Positions 1-8,306 are shown, counted from the stretch's first letter. The stretch is 64,000 bases of DNA from Arthrobacter sp. C2 (GCA_024207135.1 CP042428.1:3596001-3660000), one strand, 5' to 3'. Program-made: numbers and translations. The notes: generated by a model not told the origin, from the letters alone.

Positions 1-1
1 G

Positions 2-151
2 GCCGACGTCGAGGCCGCCGTGGTCGTCGACAAGGGCGAATGGGCCACCGAGCTGGCAAGCATCGAGGAGTGGTACGCCAAGTTCGGCGAGGCGCTTCCC
101 GCCTCGCTGCGCGCCGAGCTTGATGGCTTGAAGGAGCGCTTGGGAGCCTAG
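2..151 (+). CDS. pckG: Phosphoenolpyruvate carboxykinase (GTP), C-terminal end only
   Basis: The last 49 codons of a gene that begins before the window, read in frame from base 2 to a TAG stop at 149-151. The fragment ends with the pattern WATEL..IEEWYAKFGEALP..L..EL..LKERL. I recognise this as the C-terminus of actinobacterial GTP-dependent PEP carboxykinases, which convert oxaloacetate and GTP to PEP, GDP and CO2 in gluconeogenesis. No catalytic motif lies in the visible part, so the call rests only on this tail. A long-stem hairpin follows at 177-242, as expected at the end of a transcription unit. Confidence 0.7.
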   Translation, partial: ADVEAAVVVDKGEWATELASIEEWYAKFGEALPASLRAELDGLKERLGA

Positions 152-176
152 CGTTCCCGGCACGGCAACCTTCGTG

Positions 177-242
177 AAGGGCCCCGCTGCCATCACCCGC
201 CACCCGGTTACGGGATGGCTGGGGATGGTCGGCGGGGCCCTT
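177..242 (+). terminator. Probable terminator after pckG
   Basis: AAGGGCCCCGC at 177-187 pairs with GCGGGGCCCTT at 232-242 around a long loop, followed by CCGTTTCCCCTTCC. It lies just downstream of the pckG stop and before the PadR gene. Confidence 0.55.
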
Positions 243-359
243 CCGTTTCCCCTTCCAGGGTCCCGGCGTCGGCCTCATCGCCAGTGGTCGGGCACGGTTT
301 CGACAGCAAAATGCGTGGCTGCTGGACCAATCCCCTAGGGGATGTGTCAGGATGAAAGC

Positions 360-887
360 ATGATTCTTGCGCGTTTGATCCTCGGGCTCTTGAGTTTGGC
401 GCCCATGACCGGGTATGAACTGAAGAAGCACTTCGACTCGTCCATCAATCACTTCTGGAATGCCGACAAGGCGCAGATATATCGCACACTGGCCCAACTG
501 GTGAAGGACGGGCACGCCACCGTCACCACCGTTGCCCAGAAGAATTACCCGGACCGCCAGGAACACCACATCACCGACGCCGGGCGCGAGGCCCTGGTGG
601 AATGGCTGGGCGGCGAGGTCACCGCGCACACGCCCCGCGAGCCGTTCCTGGCCCGGGTGTTCTTCGCCGCCGAACTCGACCGAGAGTCGGTGCTCGAACT
701 GATCCGCGCCCGGCGCGAGGCCACGCAGGAAGTGCTGGACGACTACCTCTCCCAGCGTGAGGACATCGACATGCGCGCAGCAGCGGACCGCCGCAGCTTC
801 CTGATGGCAGCAACCCTCGACAACGGAATCCGGCATGCGGCCGCCGAGCTTGAATGGCTGGATGCCGTGACGGAGTACCTCCCATGA
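360..887 (+). CDS. PadR-family transcriptional regulator
   Basis: A 175-aa DNA-binding repressor. The N-terminal winged helix matches PadR: an ILGLLSLAPMTGYELKKHF-type helix-turn-helix in residues 1-20, then a YRTLAQLVKDG recognition stretch and a wing (residues 45-65, ending DRQEHHITDAGREAL). The C-terminal half (about 90-175) is alpha-helical, like the Vir_Reg dimerisation domain. I chose the ATG at 360 over the in-frame ATG at 342, because an AGGA motif lies 7 bases upstream of 360 and 342 has no spaced ribosome-binding site. The stop overlaps the next start (ATGA at 884-887), so this gene and the hydrolase are translationally coupled. Members usually respond to phenolic or hydrophobic compounds; the ligand here is unknown. 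Confidence 0.85.
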   Translation: MILARLILGLLSLAPMTGYELKKHFDSSINHFWNADKAQIYRTLAQLVKDGHATVTTVAQKNYPDRQEHHITDAGREALVEWLGGEVTAHTPREPFLARVFFAAELDRESVLELIRARREATQEVLDDYLSQREDIDMRAAADRRSFLMAATLDNGIRHAAAELEWLDAVTEYLP

Positions 888-2122
888 GCCAGCACGAGGG
901 CGCCTCCGGCGGCGACGCGGGAACGGACGAGGAATTCGTGGACCGCTCGCTGTCCGACGAGACCGCGCGCCCGGCCCCGGAAGACGGGGCGGGCCAGGCA
1001 TCCCGGGCCGACAGGCCGGCCCGGGAGGCCAACCCGAAACGCGCGCCCAAGGACCACCGGCCCCGCCCCGAACCCGGGCAGGACAAGGGCACAGCGAAGG
1101 ACGAGGCGAAGCCCGCAGCCGAAGCGGCCGGGGTTCCGGCCGGCGGCCCGGCTGACCCGAAGTCCCCGGAGCACCGGCCGCAGGTTCCCGCCAAGGAAAA
1201 GCCCGCGCGCCCGGCCAAGGCGCCAAGGCAACCCCGGCCGGCAGTCCCGGATGCCAGCACCGAGCCGCAGGACCCTGCGGCAGCGGCAGCAGCCAGCGTC
1301 TCGGCCAAGCCCGCGGGTCCGCGCGACCCGGGCGGCTACCCGGAGTTCCATGCGCCCACGCGTGCCCGCCGCGACGGCAAGCCGGCCCAGACCATCGTGT
1401 TCCTGCACGGCGGAAACGTGGCCAACTGGACCTGGGACCCGCAAGTGCGGGCCTTCGGCGACTACGAGGTGCTCACCCCGCACCTTCCCGGGTTCGGCGC
1501 ACGCGCCCAGGAAGACTGGGCGGGCCTGGACAGCGCCGCCGACGACGTGGCCGCGGTCATTGCCGACGAGGTCTCCAACGGCGGCGCCCACCTGGTGGGC
1601 CTGTCCCTGGGCGGCGTCGTGGCACTGCGCGTGCTGGCCCGGCACCCCGAGCTCGTCGAGTCCCTGCTGATCTCCGGGGTCCCGGCTGCCGGGGTCTCGG
1701 CCTCGATGCGCACCATGAGCCGGATGCAGCTGCGCCTCTTCGGCAGCGAATGGTACTGGCGCTTCCAGGCCGGCGCCTATGGCATGGTTGCCGATGAGAA
1801 GGACCTGCTCACCGAGCACGGCACGCACCTGCGGGCCGACAACATGCGCGCCATCATGGACGAGGTCGACCCCGGTGGCGTCCCGGCCAAGCTCGGGGAC
1901 TACAAGGGCCCGGTGCTGGTGATTGCCGGCGGCAAGGAACCCAAGCTGGTGGCCAAGTCCTTCCCGGTGCTGGCCCGCGCGCTGCCGCAGGCCCGGTTCC
2001 GCACCGCTGCCGGCATGCACCACCAGTGGAACATCGAGGACCCGATCCTCTTCAACGCGACCGTGCGCGCCTGGGTCGAAAAGGGCACCGCACACCCGCG
2101 GTTGCAGGAGCCAAGGCAATAG
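884..2122 (+). CDS. Alpha/beta hydrolase with long disordered N-terminal region
   Basis: A 412-aa protein. Residues 1 to about 160 are low complexity, rich in Pro, Ala, Lys and Glu, with no predicted fold or signal peptide. A canonical alpha/beta hydrolase follows: oxyanion-hole strand IVFLHGG near residue 170, nucleophile elbow G-L-S-L-G-G near 240 (catalytic Ser), and a late MHHQWN segment near 378 that supplies the candidate catalytic His. The start ATG at 884 overlaps the PadR stop by 4 bases, so the pair forms one operon and the regulator probably controls this enzyme. The 160-residue tail is unusual because family members normally begin at the hydrolase fold. Substrate unknown; an esterase or a C-C or lactone hydrolase are all possible. 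Confidence 0.8.
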   Translation: MSQHEGASGGDAGTDEEFVDRSLSDETARPAPEDGAGQASRADRPAREANPKRAPKDHRPRPEPGQDKGTAKDEAKPAAEAAGVPAGGPADPKSPEHRPQVPAKEKPARPAKAPRQPRPAVPDASTEPQDPAAAAAASVSAKPAGPRDPGGYPEFHAPTRARRDGKPAQTIVFLHGGNVANWTWDPQVRAFGDYEVLTPHLPGFGARAQEDWAGLDSAADDVAAVIADEVSNGGAHLVGLSLGGVVALRVLARHPELVESLLISGVPAAGVSASMRTMSRMQLRLFGSEWYWRFQAGAYGMVADEKDLLTEHGTHLRADNMRAIMDEVDPGGVPAKLGDYKGPVLVIAGGKEPKLVAKSFPVLARALPQARFRTAAGMHHQWNIEDPILFNATVRAWVEKGTAHPRLQEPRQ

Positions 2123-2144
2123 ACGGCACGCAAGCGCGAAACAG

Positions 2145-2192
2145 AAGGGCCGGAGTCGTTGCGGGAAGCTCCCTGCAACGACCCCGGCCCTT
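2145..2192. terminator. Bidirectional terminator
   Basis: AAGGGCCGG at 2145-2153 with GTCGTTGC pairs with GCAACGA..CCGGCCCTT ending at 2192. It lies between the convergent hydrolase and AbgT genes. Confidence 0.7.
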
Positions 2193-2215
2193 CGGCCTCC
2201 GGGGAAACGGGTTCC

Positions 2216-3787
2216 CTAGCCGATCATGATGTCCATGCCAGGGCCGGTGCCGGTCCCCGTCAAGAAGAACACCGTCAATACCAGCACCCAAAGCACCCAG
2301 AAGACCAGCGTGAACGGGAGAAGACGGGCAATGATGGACCCAATGCCTGCTTCCGGCTCGTACCTACGCAGGAACCCAAGGACAACCACCAGATACGGAT
2401 TCAACGGAGTCAACACCTGGGTTGCGGAATCGCCGACACGGAAAGCCGCCTGGATGAAACCGGCCTCGTAGCCGATTAGGGCGAACATCGGGATGAACAC
2501 GGCGGCAATCAGCGTCCACAGAGAAGACCCCGAGCTGATCAGGAGGTTTAGGATCGAGACGACGACGATGAATGCGATGATGGCGCCGTAACCGGTGAAG
2601 TTCATGTCCTTCAGCATCTGGGCCCCGTTGACGGCAACCCATGAGGCAAGACCGGACCATGTGAACAACGCCAGGAACTGGGCGAGAATGAAAGCCACGA
2701 TGATGAAGGACACCGCGTCCTTTACGGCCTGGCCCATCATTTCCACGACGGACTGGATATTGGTGATCAATCGAAGACGCGCCCCATAGACGATCGACGG
2801 TGCCAGCAATACGCAGAACACTATGAAGATGACCGAACTCAGCAGCGGCGACTTGGGCAGGAATTCGCCGGCCTCGTTACGCAGCGGTGCCCCCTCGGGA
2901 AGAGCTAGAGCCAGGACCAGTCCGGCGACGGCCAAAAGGGCCAGTCCTGCCCACCGCAGTGCGGATTTCTCGGCGGCGGTGACTTCCGTGTTCGCGTCCT
3001 CGGAGACCATCGAATTCACGCCCACTCCGGCGCGGTTCAGCCGTGGCTCGAGCACCTTATCGATGACCAGACCTCCGGCGATCGTCAGCACGCCGGCCAA
3101 GACGATGTTCAGCAGCAGGTTCGACACTGCCGTCACCGGCAGCACCATGCCCGCGACCGGAGCGGCTGCGGCATTGGAGATGCCTGCCAGCAACGCATCC
3201 GTGGAGGTGACGAACGGGGTGCAGCTGAATGCCGCCAGCCCGATGGCATAGGACCCGAGCAGGCCTGCCACTGGGTTGCGCCCTGCGGCGCGGAAAACCA
3301 TGGCCGCTATGGGCGGGATTACCAGGATCGAGGCATCGGACATGATGTGGGCGCACAACGCCACCAACGCCATGACGTATGGCAGTGCCCAACCTGGGGC
3401 GCGGCCCAATGTCGATTTGACCAGGACCAGCAACAACCCGGTGCGCTCGGCGACCCCGACCGCCAACAACAAGGTGACCACAACGCCCAACGGCGGGAAC
3501 CCGATGAAGTTCTGGACGGCAGTGGTCATGAGCCACACGATGCCTTCGCCGGTGAAAAGCCCCTTGACCAAGGTTGGTGTCTCGGCTCCCGGCAGCGTGG
3601 TACTCACGTTGAACCAGGAAACCACGGTGGAAATGATCCCGATGGCCAGGAAAAGGTAAAGGAAGAGCGCGAAGGGTTCGGGCAGCTTGTTGCCAACGCG
3701 TTCTATATGGTCCAGTGCCCCGGCGCCGAACTTCTTCTTTCCGGCCCGGGGCTTGGTTGGTGGCTTCTTGCTCATCAGGGTGCTCAT
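2216..3787 (-). CDS. AbgT-family transporter
   Basis: A 523-aa integral membrane protein with about 11-13 hydrophobic segments. It matches the AbgT family (p-aminobenzoyl-glutamate transporter of E. coli, MtrF of Neisseria). Family landmarks are HIERVGNKLPEPFALFLYL near residue 30, HIMSDASILVIPPIAAMVF near 170, the inverted-repeat hairpins around SCTPFVTSTDALLAG, and the C-terminal VGDSATQVLTPLNPYLVVVLGF. The start ATG (3785-3787) overlaps the TGA of the upstream amidohydrolase, so importer and hydrolase are made together. The pairing suggests import of an amide or peptide-like compound that the hydrolase then cleaves. Some AbgT proteins instead export sulfonamides. Confidence 0.9.
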   Translation of the reverse strand: MSTLMSKKPPTKPRAGKKKFGAGALDHIERVGNKLPEPFALFLYLFLAIGIISTVVSWFNVSTTLPGAETPTLVKGLFTGEGIVWLMTTAVQNFIGFPPLGVVVTLLLAVGVAERTGLLLVLVKSTLGRAPGWALPYVMALVALCAHIMSDASILVIPPIAAMVFRAAGRNPVAGLLGSYAIGLAAFSCTPFVTSTDALLAGISNAAAAPVAGMVLPVTAVSNLLLNIVLAGVLTIAGGLVIDKVLEPRLNRAGVGVNSMVSEDANTEVTAAEKSALRWAGLALLAVAGLVLALALPEGAPLRNEAGEFLPKSPLLSSVIFIVFCVLLAPSIVYGARLRLITNIQSVVEMMGQAVKDAVSFIIVAFILAQFLALFTWSGLASWVAVNGAQMLKDMNFTGYGAIIAFIVVVSILNLLISSGSSLWTLIAAVFIPMFALIGYEAGFIQAAFRVGDSATQVLTPLNPYLVVVLGFLRRYEPEAGIGSIIARLLPFTLVFWVLWVLVLTVFFLTGTGTGPGMDIMIG

Positions 3788-5052
3788 GCCACGGCCTCTG
3801 CCGGCACACCGACGCGGCTGTCCTTGACGATGCGACCCTTGGCCATGACGAGCTCGATGTTCTTGGCATTGGCTAAGGCATGGATGGACGTCAAGGGATC
3901 AATACTTGTCAGGACCAAGTCCGCTTCCTTGCCGACCTCGACAGAGCCGACCCGGTCCTCCACCTGCAGCAACCGTGCCGCGTTGAGGGTTCCGGCGACC
4001 AGGGCGTCCATCGGCGACATGCCGAAGTCCACAAGGAGGCCCAACTCGGTGAGGTTGGTGCCGTGCGGGGAAATCCCTGCGTCGGTTCCCATGGCCACCT
4101 TGACTCCGGCGGATATGGCATTCGAAACGCAGCCGTAGAGGCTTTTCTGTAGGCGCTGCTTCTTTTCAACAGCGTAGGAAGCGGCAGTCGCCGGGTCGGC
4201 TGGGACCGTTGCCGTGCTGAGGGTTGGCACCAGGAAGCTGCCTTTATCGAGCATCAGCTCGATCGCCTTTTCATCGATCTCATAGCCGTGCTCGATGCTT
4301 CGCACACCGGCGACCAGGGCATTGGAAATGGAACGAGCCGACTGGGCATGGGCAGCAACTGGAACGCCGTGGCTTCCGGCCTCGTCGACCACCGTGCGCA
4401 TTTCGGCGATATTGAGGCCGTCGTGCCATGGGGTGTCGCGCGGGGACCACACGCCGCCGCTGGCCATCACCTTGATGACTTTTCCGCCCAGGCGCATGAC
4501 CTCGCGGGTGTTGCGCAAGGCCTCATCCGTCCCGTCGGTCAGGAACCCGATGTCCCCGTTCGGGGAAATCGCGGAGCCTTGGTTGAAGCCGCAGCAGGTG
4601 CGAAAATCGCCGTGGCCGCCAGTGGGTCCCAGCGCACGGTAAGCGAAGATGATTTCCGGTCCCTCGACGAGTCCGCGCTCGACGGCCACCTCGGTTGCCA
4701 TGTCTATGCCGCCCAAATCCCGGACGGTGGTGATCCCGGCGTCAAGGGTGGCGCGCAGCAGCGGAATCGCTGCGTAGTAACCAAAGCGCGGAGGCAGGTG
4801 CAGCATTTCGGTTCCGCTGAACTGGCCGGCGGACATGGCCAAGTGGACGTGGGAATCGATGAATCCCGGGAGAAGGACTTGTCCACGTCCGTCAATGCGG
4901 ATCGCATCGATATCGAAGATCGGTGCATGTGCGTCCGGGCCAACCCATTCGATCTCGCGGCCCCGCACCACGACGGTGTGCATTTCGGCCGGGGCAGTCC
5001 CCGTGCCATCGATAAGGGTGACGTGTTCAAATACCGTTTGCAGCTGCTGCAA
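3784..5052 (-). CDS. Metal-dependent amidohydrolase (prolidase/imidazolonepropionase-like)
   Basis: A 422-aa cytoplasmic amidohydrolase-superfamily enzyme. All expected metal ligands are visible: H68-x-H70 in DSHVH, carbamylated-lysine candidate K194 in KVIKVMASGG, H235 in VAAHAQ, H255 in SIEHG and D324 in GTDAG. An N-terminal beta-sandwich part and a C-terminal PLTS.. strand complete the composite domain. It is most like the group that includes Xaa-Pro dipeptidases and N-acyl amino acid hydrolases. The start is TTG at 5052 because GGAGG stands 4 bases upstream and no ATG fits the frame. It is first in an operon with the AbgT transporter and divergent from the Lrp-type regulator at 5140. Substrate unknown; p-aminobenzoyl-glutamate or a dipeptide is only a guess. 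Confidence 0.85.
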   Translation of the reverse strand: MQQLQTVFEHVTLIDGTGTAPAEMHTVVVRGREIEWVGPDAHAPIFDIDAIRIDGRGQVLLPGFIDSHVHLAMSAGQFSGTEMLHLPPRFGYYAAIPLLRATLDAGITTVRDLGGIDMATEVAVERGLVEGPEIIFAYRALGPTGGHGDFRTCCGFNQGSAISPNGDIGFLTDGTDEALRNTREVMRLGGKVIKVMASGGVWSPRDTPWHDGLNIAEMRTVVDEAGSHGVPVAAHAQSARSISNALVAGVRSIEHGYEIDEKAIELMLDKGSFLVPTLSTATVPADPATAASYAVEKKQRLQKSLYGCVSNAISAGVKVAMGTDAGISPHGTNLTELGLLVDFGMSPMDALVAGTLNAARLLQVEDRVGSVEVGKEADLVLTSIDPLTSIHALANAKNIELVMAKGRIVKDSRVGVPAEAVA

Positions 5053-5105
5053 CTTTCCTCCATGTGCGCTGTGTCATAATTTCAACTAAACGTAAGGAGA
5101 TAGAC

Positions 5106-5165
5106 ATGACTTTTCTCCAGAATGCAGGAAAAAGATATTATGGCAAAAAATTTGCAGAAAATTGA
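5106..5165 (+). CDS. Possible 19-aa leader peptide overlapping the Lrp-type gene
   Basis: A short frame starting with ATG at 5106 and ending TGA at 5163-5165, reading MTFLQNAGKRYYGKKFAEN. It has the best ribosome-binding site of the region: AAGGAG at 5094-5099, 6 bases before the ATG. It overlaps the start of the regulator gene (5140) in another frame, so its translation could affect regulator translation. It is basic and aromatic. There is no homology evidence. Confidence 0.3.
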   Translation: MTFLQNAGKRYYGKKFAEN

Positions 5166-6171
5166 TGGCATCTCCGAAAGTGACCTGGAGCTTGTCAACG
5201 CCCTCCAGCTGGCACCGCGAGCCAGCTGGAGCGAGCTGTCGATGGTCCTGGATGTGCATGCAACCACACTCTCACGCCGCTGGGACCGCATCGCGGAGGC
5301 CGGACTGGCTCGCATCTCCACCTCCCCGGGCCATGGCAGTGCCACGCAACTGGAAATGGCATTCGTCGAGCTGACATGCAGAAACAGTCAGGTCACGCAG
5401 GTCGCTAACGAGCTTTTCATGGACCACCGGGCCATGACCGTCCAGTTCATTGCAGGGTCTGCTCACCTCTTGGTGACGGTTGCCGCTCCCGGGGGCTCAC
5501 TGGCGGACTTCCTGATCGCCACCATTGGGTCCATGGACGGAGTGTTGCACTACTCGGTGCGCACGGTGACCGGTCAGTTGGTGGAAGCCAGCAAATGGCA
5601 TTTTCGTGCATTGCCGGCGGCTACGGTGCGCACGCTTCGAAGCCTTTCCTCTAGCGCCGGTTCCGCTCGCGAAGACCGCAGCGTTGTGATGGATGAAGCC
5701 GACCGCGAGGTGGCGCGTTCCTTGAGTACCAACGGGAGGATGGGTTTCAGGGAAATTGGCGATCGCGCCGGAATCTCCGCGCCGGCCGCGGCCCGACGCG
5801 TCAACCGGCTGATAGCGGGGAACTTCATCAATGTGCGCTGCGATCTGGTGCGTCACGGGCTGGGACGCAACGTCAGTGCCGTGTTTTGGGGAACCATGAC
5901 GCCGGAGACCATGCTTCTTATTGACCGAGATCTCGGGGCTGAAATACCGGAACTCCGGATCATGATGGCTGTGACCGGCGCGCACAACATCCACATGGTG
6001 GTCTGGCTTAACAGCCCAGCCGATTTGTTAGCCATCGAGCGCAAGATCCTGCGTGCCGTTCCCGGTCTGACCATCGATGACCGGCGGATCGTTCTAAGGA
6101 CATTCAAATACAACGGTGCAAGGATCACCGAGTCCGAGGTCTTTGGCGACGTGGTTCCCGTGGGGTACTGA
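5140..6171 (+). CDS. Lrp/AsnC-family regulator, double-length
   Basis: A 343-aa regulator, about twice the usual 150-aa Lrp size. A first winged helix spans about residues 10-55 (SDLELVNALQLAPRASWSEL..LDVHATTLSRRWDRI) and is followed by an AsnC-like ligand-binding segment to about 165. A second HTH sits around 190-235 (ADREVARSLSTNGRMGFREI..AGISAPAAARRVNRL) with a second ligand segment to the end. I chose the ATG at 5140 over 5122 because AGGA precedes it by about 10 bases, while 5122 has no ribosome-binding site. It is divergent from the amidohydrolase/AbgT operon across a short AT-richer gap, so it probably senses the transported compound or its product and controls that operon. A strong hairpin at 6180-6217 ends the gene. 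Confidence 0.85.
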   Translation: MAKNLQKIDGISESDLELVNALQLAPRASWSELSMVLDVHATTLSRRWDRIAEAGLARISTSPGHGSATQLEMAFVELTCRNSQVTQVANELFMDHRAMTVQFIAGSAHLLVTVAAPGGSLADFLIATIGSMDGVLHYSVRTVTGQLVEASKWHFRALPAATVRTLRSLSSSAGSAREDRSVVMDEADREVARSLSTNGRMGFREIGDRAGISAPAAARRVNRLIAGNFINVRCDLVRHGLGRNVSAVFWGTMTPETMLLIDRDLGAEIPELRIMMAVTGAHNIHMVVWLNSPADLLAIERKILRAVPGLTIDDRRIVLRTFKYNGARITESEVFGDVVPVGY

Positions 6172-6179
6172 AATTAAAC

Positions 6180-6217
6180 GCGAAGGCCGCCACCGAGTGA
6201 TCGGTGGCGGCCTTCGC
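6180..6217. terminator. Bidirectional terminator
   Basis: A perfect 17-bp inverted repeat (6180-6196 with 6201-6217, GCGAAGGCCGCCACCGA arm) around loop GTGA, between the convergent Lrp-type gene and hmp. Confidence 0.85.
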
Positions 6218-6275
6218 CCCCCAAGCGGGTTCCGCTGAGATGCCTACCGTCGCGGGACCCGCGGCTTCCGGGCCG

Positions 6276-7457
6276 TTAGGCTGCGAGCCACAGGTCGGGT
6301 CCGAAGACCTCGTAGTGGATGTTGGTGGCCGGGATGCCGGCCTCGATGGCCTGCGAACGGACCGCGCGCATGAACGGCAGCGGGCCGCACAGGTACAGGC
6401 GGGCATCGGCCGGCAGCTCCAGGTTGGCCAAGGACATGTAGCCCTCGGTGGCTTCGGTGCCTTCGGCCTTGGCGTTGATGTCCTCGAGCCACAGCGTCAG
6501 CTCGGCGTTGGGCAGGGAATCGACCGACTCGAGCATCTGCTCCTTGAGCGCCCAGGCAGCTTCGTTGGCCTCCGCGTGCAGCACCATGACCTGGCGGTCC
6601 GAGCCCGCCGCGGCCAGGGTGGCCAGCGCGGAGGCGCTCGGGGTGCAGCCGATGCCCGCGGTGGCCAGGATGATCGGGGCGCCGGTGGTGTCGATGACCA
6701 GGTCGCCGTACGGGTTGGAAAGCTCGATGACGTCCCCGACGTTCAGGTGCTGGTGCATGAACGGGGAGACCTCGCCGCCGCCGTCGAACTTGGTGGTGAT
6801 CACGCGCTCGGTCGTGGAGGTGACCGAATCGCTGAGGGTGTACTGGCGGCACTGGCGCAGTCCGTCCAGCAGCGGGACCCGCACCGAGACGAACTGGCCG
6901 GCCTTGGCCACCGTCACCGGGGTGTCGTCCGCCGGGACGAAGCGGAAGGTGACCGAACCGGTCCCGGCGGCTTCCTTGGCAACGAGCTTCCAGTCGGTCC
7001 AGATCTTGTCGTTGGCCTGCTGCGCGTAGAGGCCCTTTTCGATCTTGACCAAGGCGTCGGCCATGAGCCAGTAAACCTCGGACCAGGCCTCCGCGACCTC
7101 GGGGGTCACCGCCTCGCCCAGGTCGTCGACGATGGCGGCGAAAAGGTGCTCGTAGACGATGGCATACTGTTCCTCGACGATGCCCAGCGAGGTGTGCTTG
7201 TGGGCGATGCGGGAAAGCACCGCCTCGGGCAGGGTGCCGGGGTTGTTGACCAGGTGGGTGGCGAAGGCGGCGATGGATCCGGCCAGGGCCTGCTGCTGTG
7301 CACCGTTCTTCTGGTTGGCGCGGGAGAAGAGTCCGTCAAGGAGTTCCGGGCGGGCCGCGAACATCCGGTCGTAGAACTTCGGGGTGATGTGGGAGATCCG
7401 CTCGCCAATGATTGGCAGCGTGGCTTCGATGACCGGGCGGGACTTGTCGGAAAGCAT
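6276..7457 (-). CDS. hmp: Flavohaemoglobin, nitric oxide dioxygenase
   Basis: A 393-aa protein that oxidises NO to nitrate with O2 and NAD(P)H. Residues 1-140 are a globin domain with B10 Tyr29, E7 Gln54 and proximal His88 in the AHKHTSLGI helix. An FAD-binding ferredoxin-reductase domain follows, with the RQYTLSD motif that binds flavin. The NAD domain carries GIGCTP and a C-terminal LCGPLPFM. I chose the ATG at 7457 because AAGGAG stands 7 bases upstream. The in-frame ATG at 7496 lies inside the palindrome at 7488-7510, so it is unlikely to be used. An NsrR-type repressor is encoded at 10697-11143. Regulation by NO through that repressor is inferred from the palindrome. Confidence 0.95.
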   Translation of the reverse strand: MLSDKSRPVIEATLPIIGERISHITPKFYDRMFAARPELLDGLFSRANQKNGAQQQALAGSIAAFATHLVNNPGTLPEAVLSRIAHKHTSLGIVEEQYAIVYEHLFAAIVDDLGEAVTPEVAEAWSEVYWLMADALVKIEKGLYAQQANDKIWTDWKLVAKEAAGTGSVTFRFVPADDTPVTVAKAGQFVSVRVPLLDGLRQCRQYTLSDSVTSTTERVITTKFDGGGEVSPFMHQHLNVGDVIELSNPYGDLVIDTTGAPIILATAGIGCTPSASALATLAAAGSDRQVMVLHAEANEAAWALKEQMLESVDSLPNAELTLWLEDINAKAEGTEATEGYMSLANLELPADARLYLCGPLPFMRAVRSQAIEAGIPATNIHYEVFGPDLWLAA

Positions 7458-7487
7458 CTTGTGGCTCCTTGACGAAGGGTGGCTCTT

Positions 7488-7510
7488 ATCTTGCATCTTT
7501 CATGCAAGAT
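7488..7510. promoter_or_regulatory. Candidate NsrR operator upstream of hmp
   Basis: A perfect 9-bp palindrome, ATCTTGCAT at 7488-7496 and ATGCAAGAT at 7502-7510, with a 5-bp centre. The half-site resembles the AAGATGCA-type half-sites known for NsrR. It lies 31-53 bp before the hmp start, where a repressor would block transcription. Confidence 0.7.
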
Positions 7511-7855
7511 TGATACTTCATTTCTACAGGGCGTAGAAGGTTGATGCAAATCGGCCCGCTGGGTTCGTGAAGGAGGAAGTCTTTTTGGGGCATCAAACCC
7601 CTGGGCCTTGGCGCCCGCGCAATGTCCGTGAAGCCGCCATGAGGGCCGGGAATTCGGCGATCTGGCGGTCAGGAGGTGGTTCGCCACGAGCTGGGGACCA
7701 TCAACCCCCAATTTTTGCCACTCCCGTGGGACCACCCGGCGTGCCTAGCCGTGTGCCCTCGGATCACTTGTTGTATCGACGCATCGGCATCATCGAGGCG
7801 GAGGTCCAGGAAGTTGGGTTTCAGAGCGGTCAGCGAGTTTTGGAGCAGGGAAGCT
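7511..7855. other. Intergenic region without recognised gene
   Basis: About 345 bases between the hmp operator and the IS remnant. Open frames here (for example 7567-7899) have no recognisable domain, no consistent codon pattern and no good start. It probably contains the upstream side of the hmp promoter and decayed insertion-element DNA. Confidence 0.5.
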
Positions 7856-8306
7856 TTGACGTCGTGGCTGGAGGGCCAGGGATTGCGTACGGCTGCTGAA
7901 CGCTCGGGGGTGGACCGCAAGACGGCCCGCCGCTACGTGCAGGCGGCACAGGCTGCCGGGCTGGTGCGGGACACCGCGGAGACGGCGGTGACCGACGATC
8001 TGGCCGGCGCCGTGGTTGCCGGGGTGCGCCCGACACGTCCCAACGGCCACGGACAGCAACGGGAGCTGCTGGTGCCCCTCAACAAGCCCGCCCGCTTCAG
8101 GTCTTCGACGAGGTCGAACACGAATTCCTGCTGCCGGTCCGGGCCGCCTGCGACGTGCCGATGTTCCGGGACGCGAAGGTGTACCGTGGCCACACATCGA
8201 GGTCGGCAAGGCCCTGTATCCGGTGCCCGGGGACTACATTGGCTCGCAGGTGCAGGTGCGCCGACAAGGAGCTGGTGAAGATCTACCAGCGCGGCGCTGA
8301 AGAAGG
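7856..8306 (+). pseudogene. Decayed IS21-family transposase (istA) fragment
   Basis: Pieces of an IstA-like transposase lie in successive frames. At 7856-8084 is the N-terminal HTH region (WLEGQGLRTAAERSGVDRKT, then a VRPTRPNGHG motif). At about 8100-8195 a shifted frame gives FDEVEHEFLLPVRAACDVP.FRDAKVYRG. At about 8190-8255 another frame gives HIEVGKALYPVPGDYIGSQV. The last piece, near 8260-8300, reads ELVKIYQRG. The order matches IstA, but the catalytic core is deleted and at least three frame changes are present. No partner istB or terminal repeats were found. It marks an old insertion between hmp and the ABC genes. Confidence 0.75.

Noticed and set aside
7458-7496. Upstream ATG for hmp at 7496
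   Set aside because: It falls within the palindromic operator, has no ribosome-binding site and adds unconserved residues; 7457 has AAGGAG.
7567-7899. A 110-codon open frame before the IS relic
   Set aside because: No domain, no conserved composition, and it overlaps the decayed istA in another frame.
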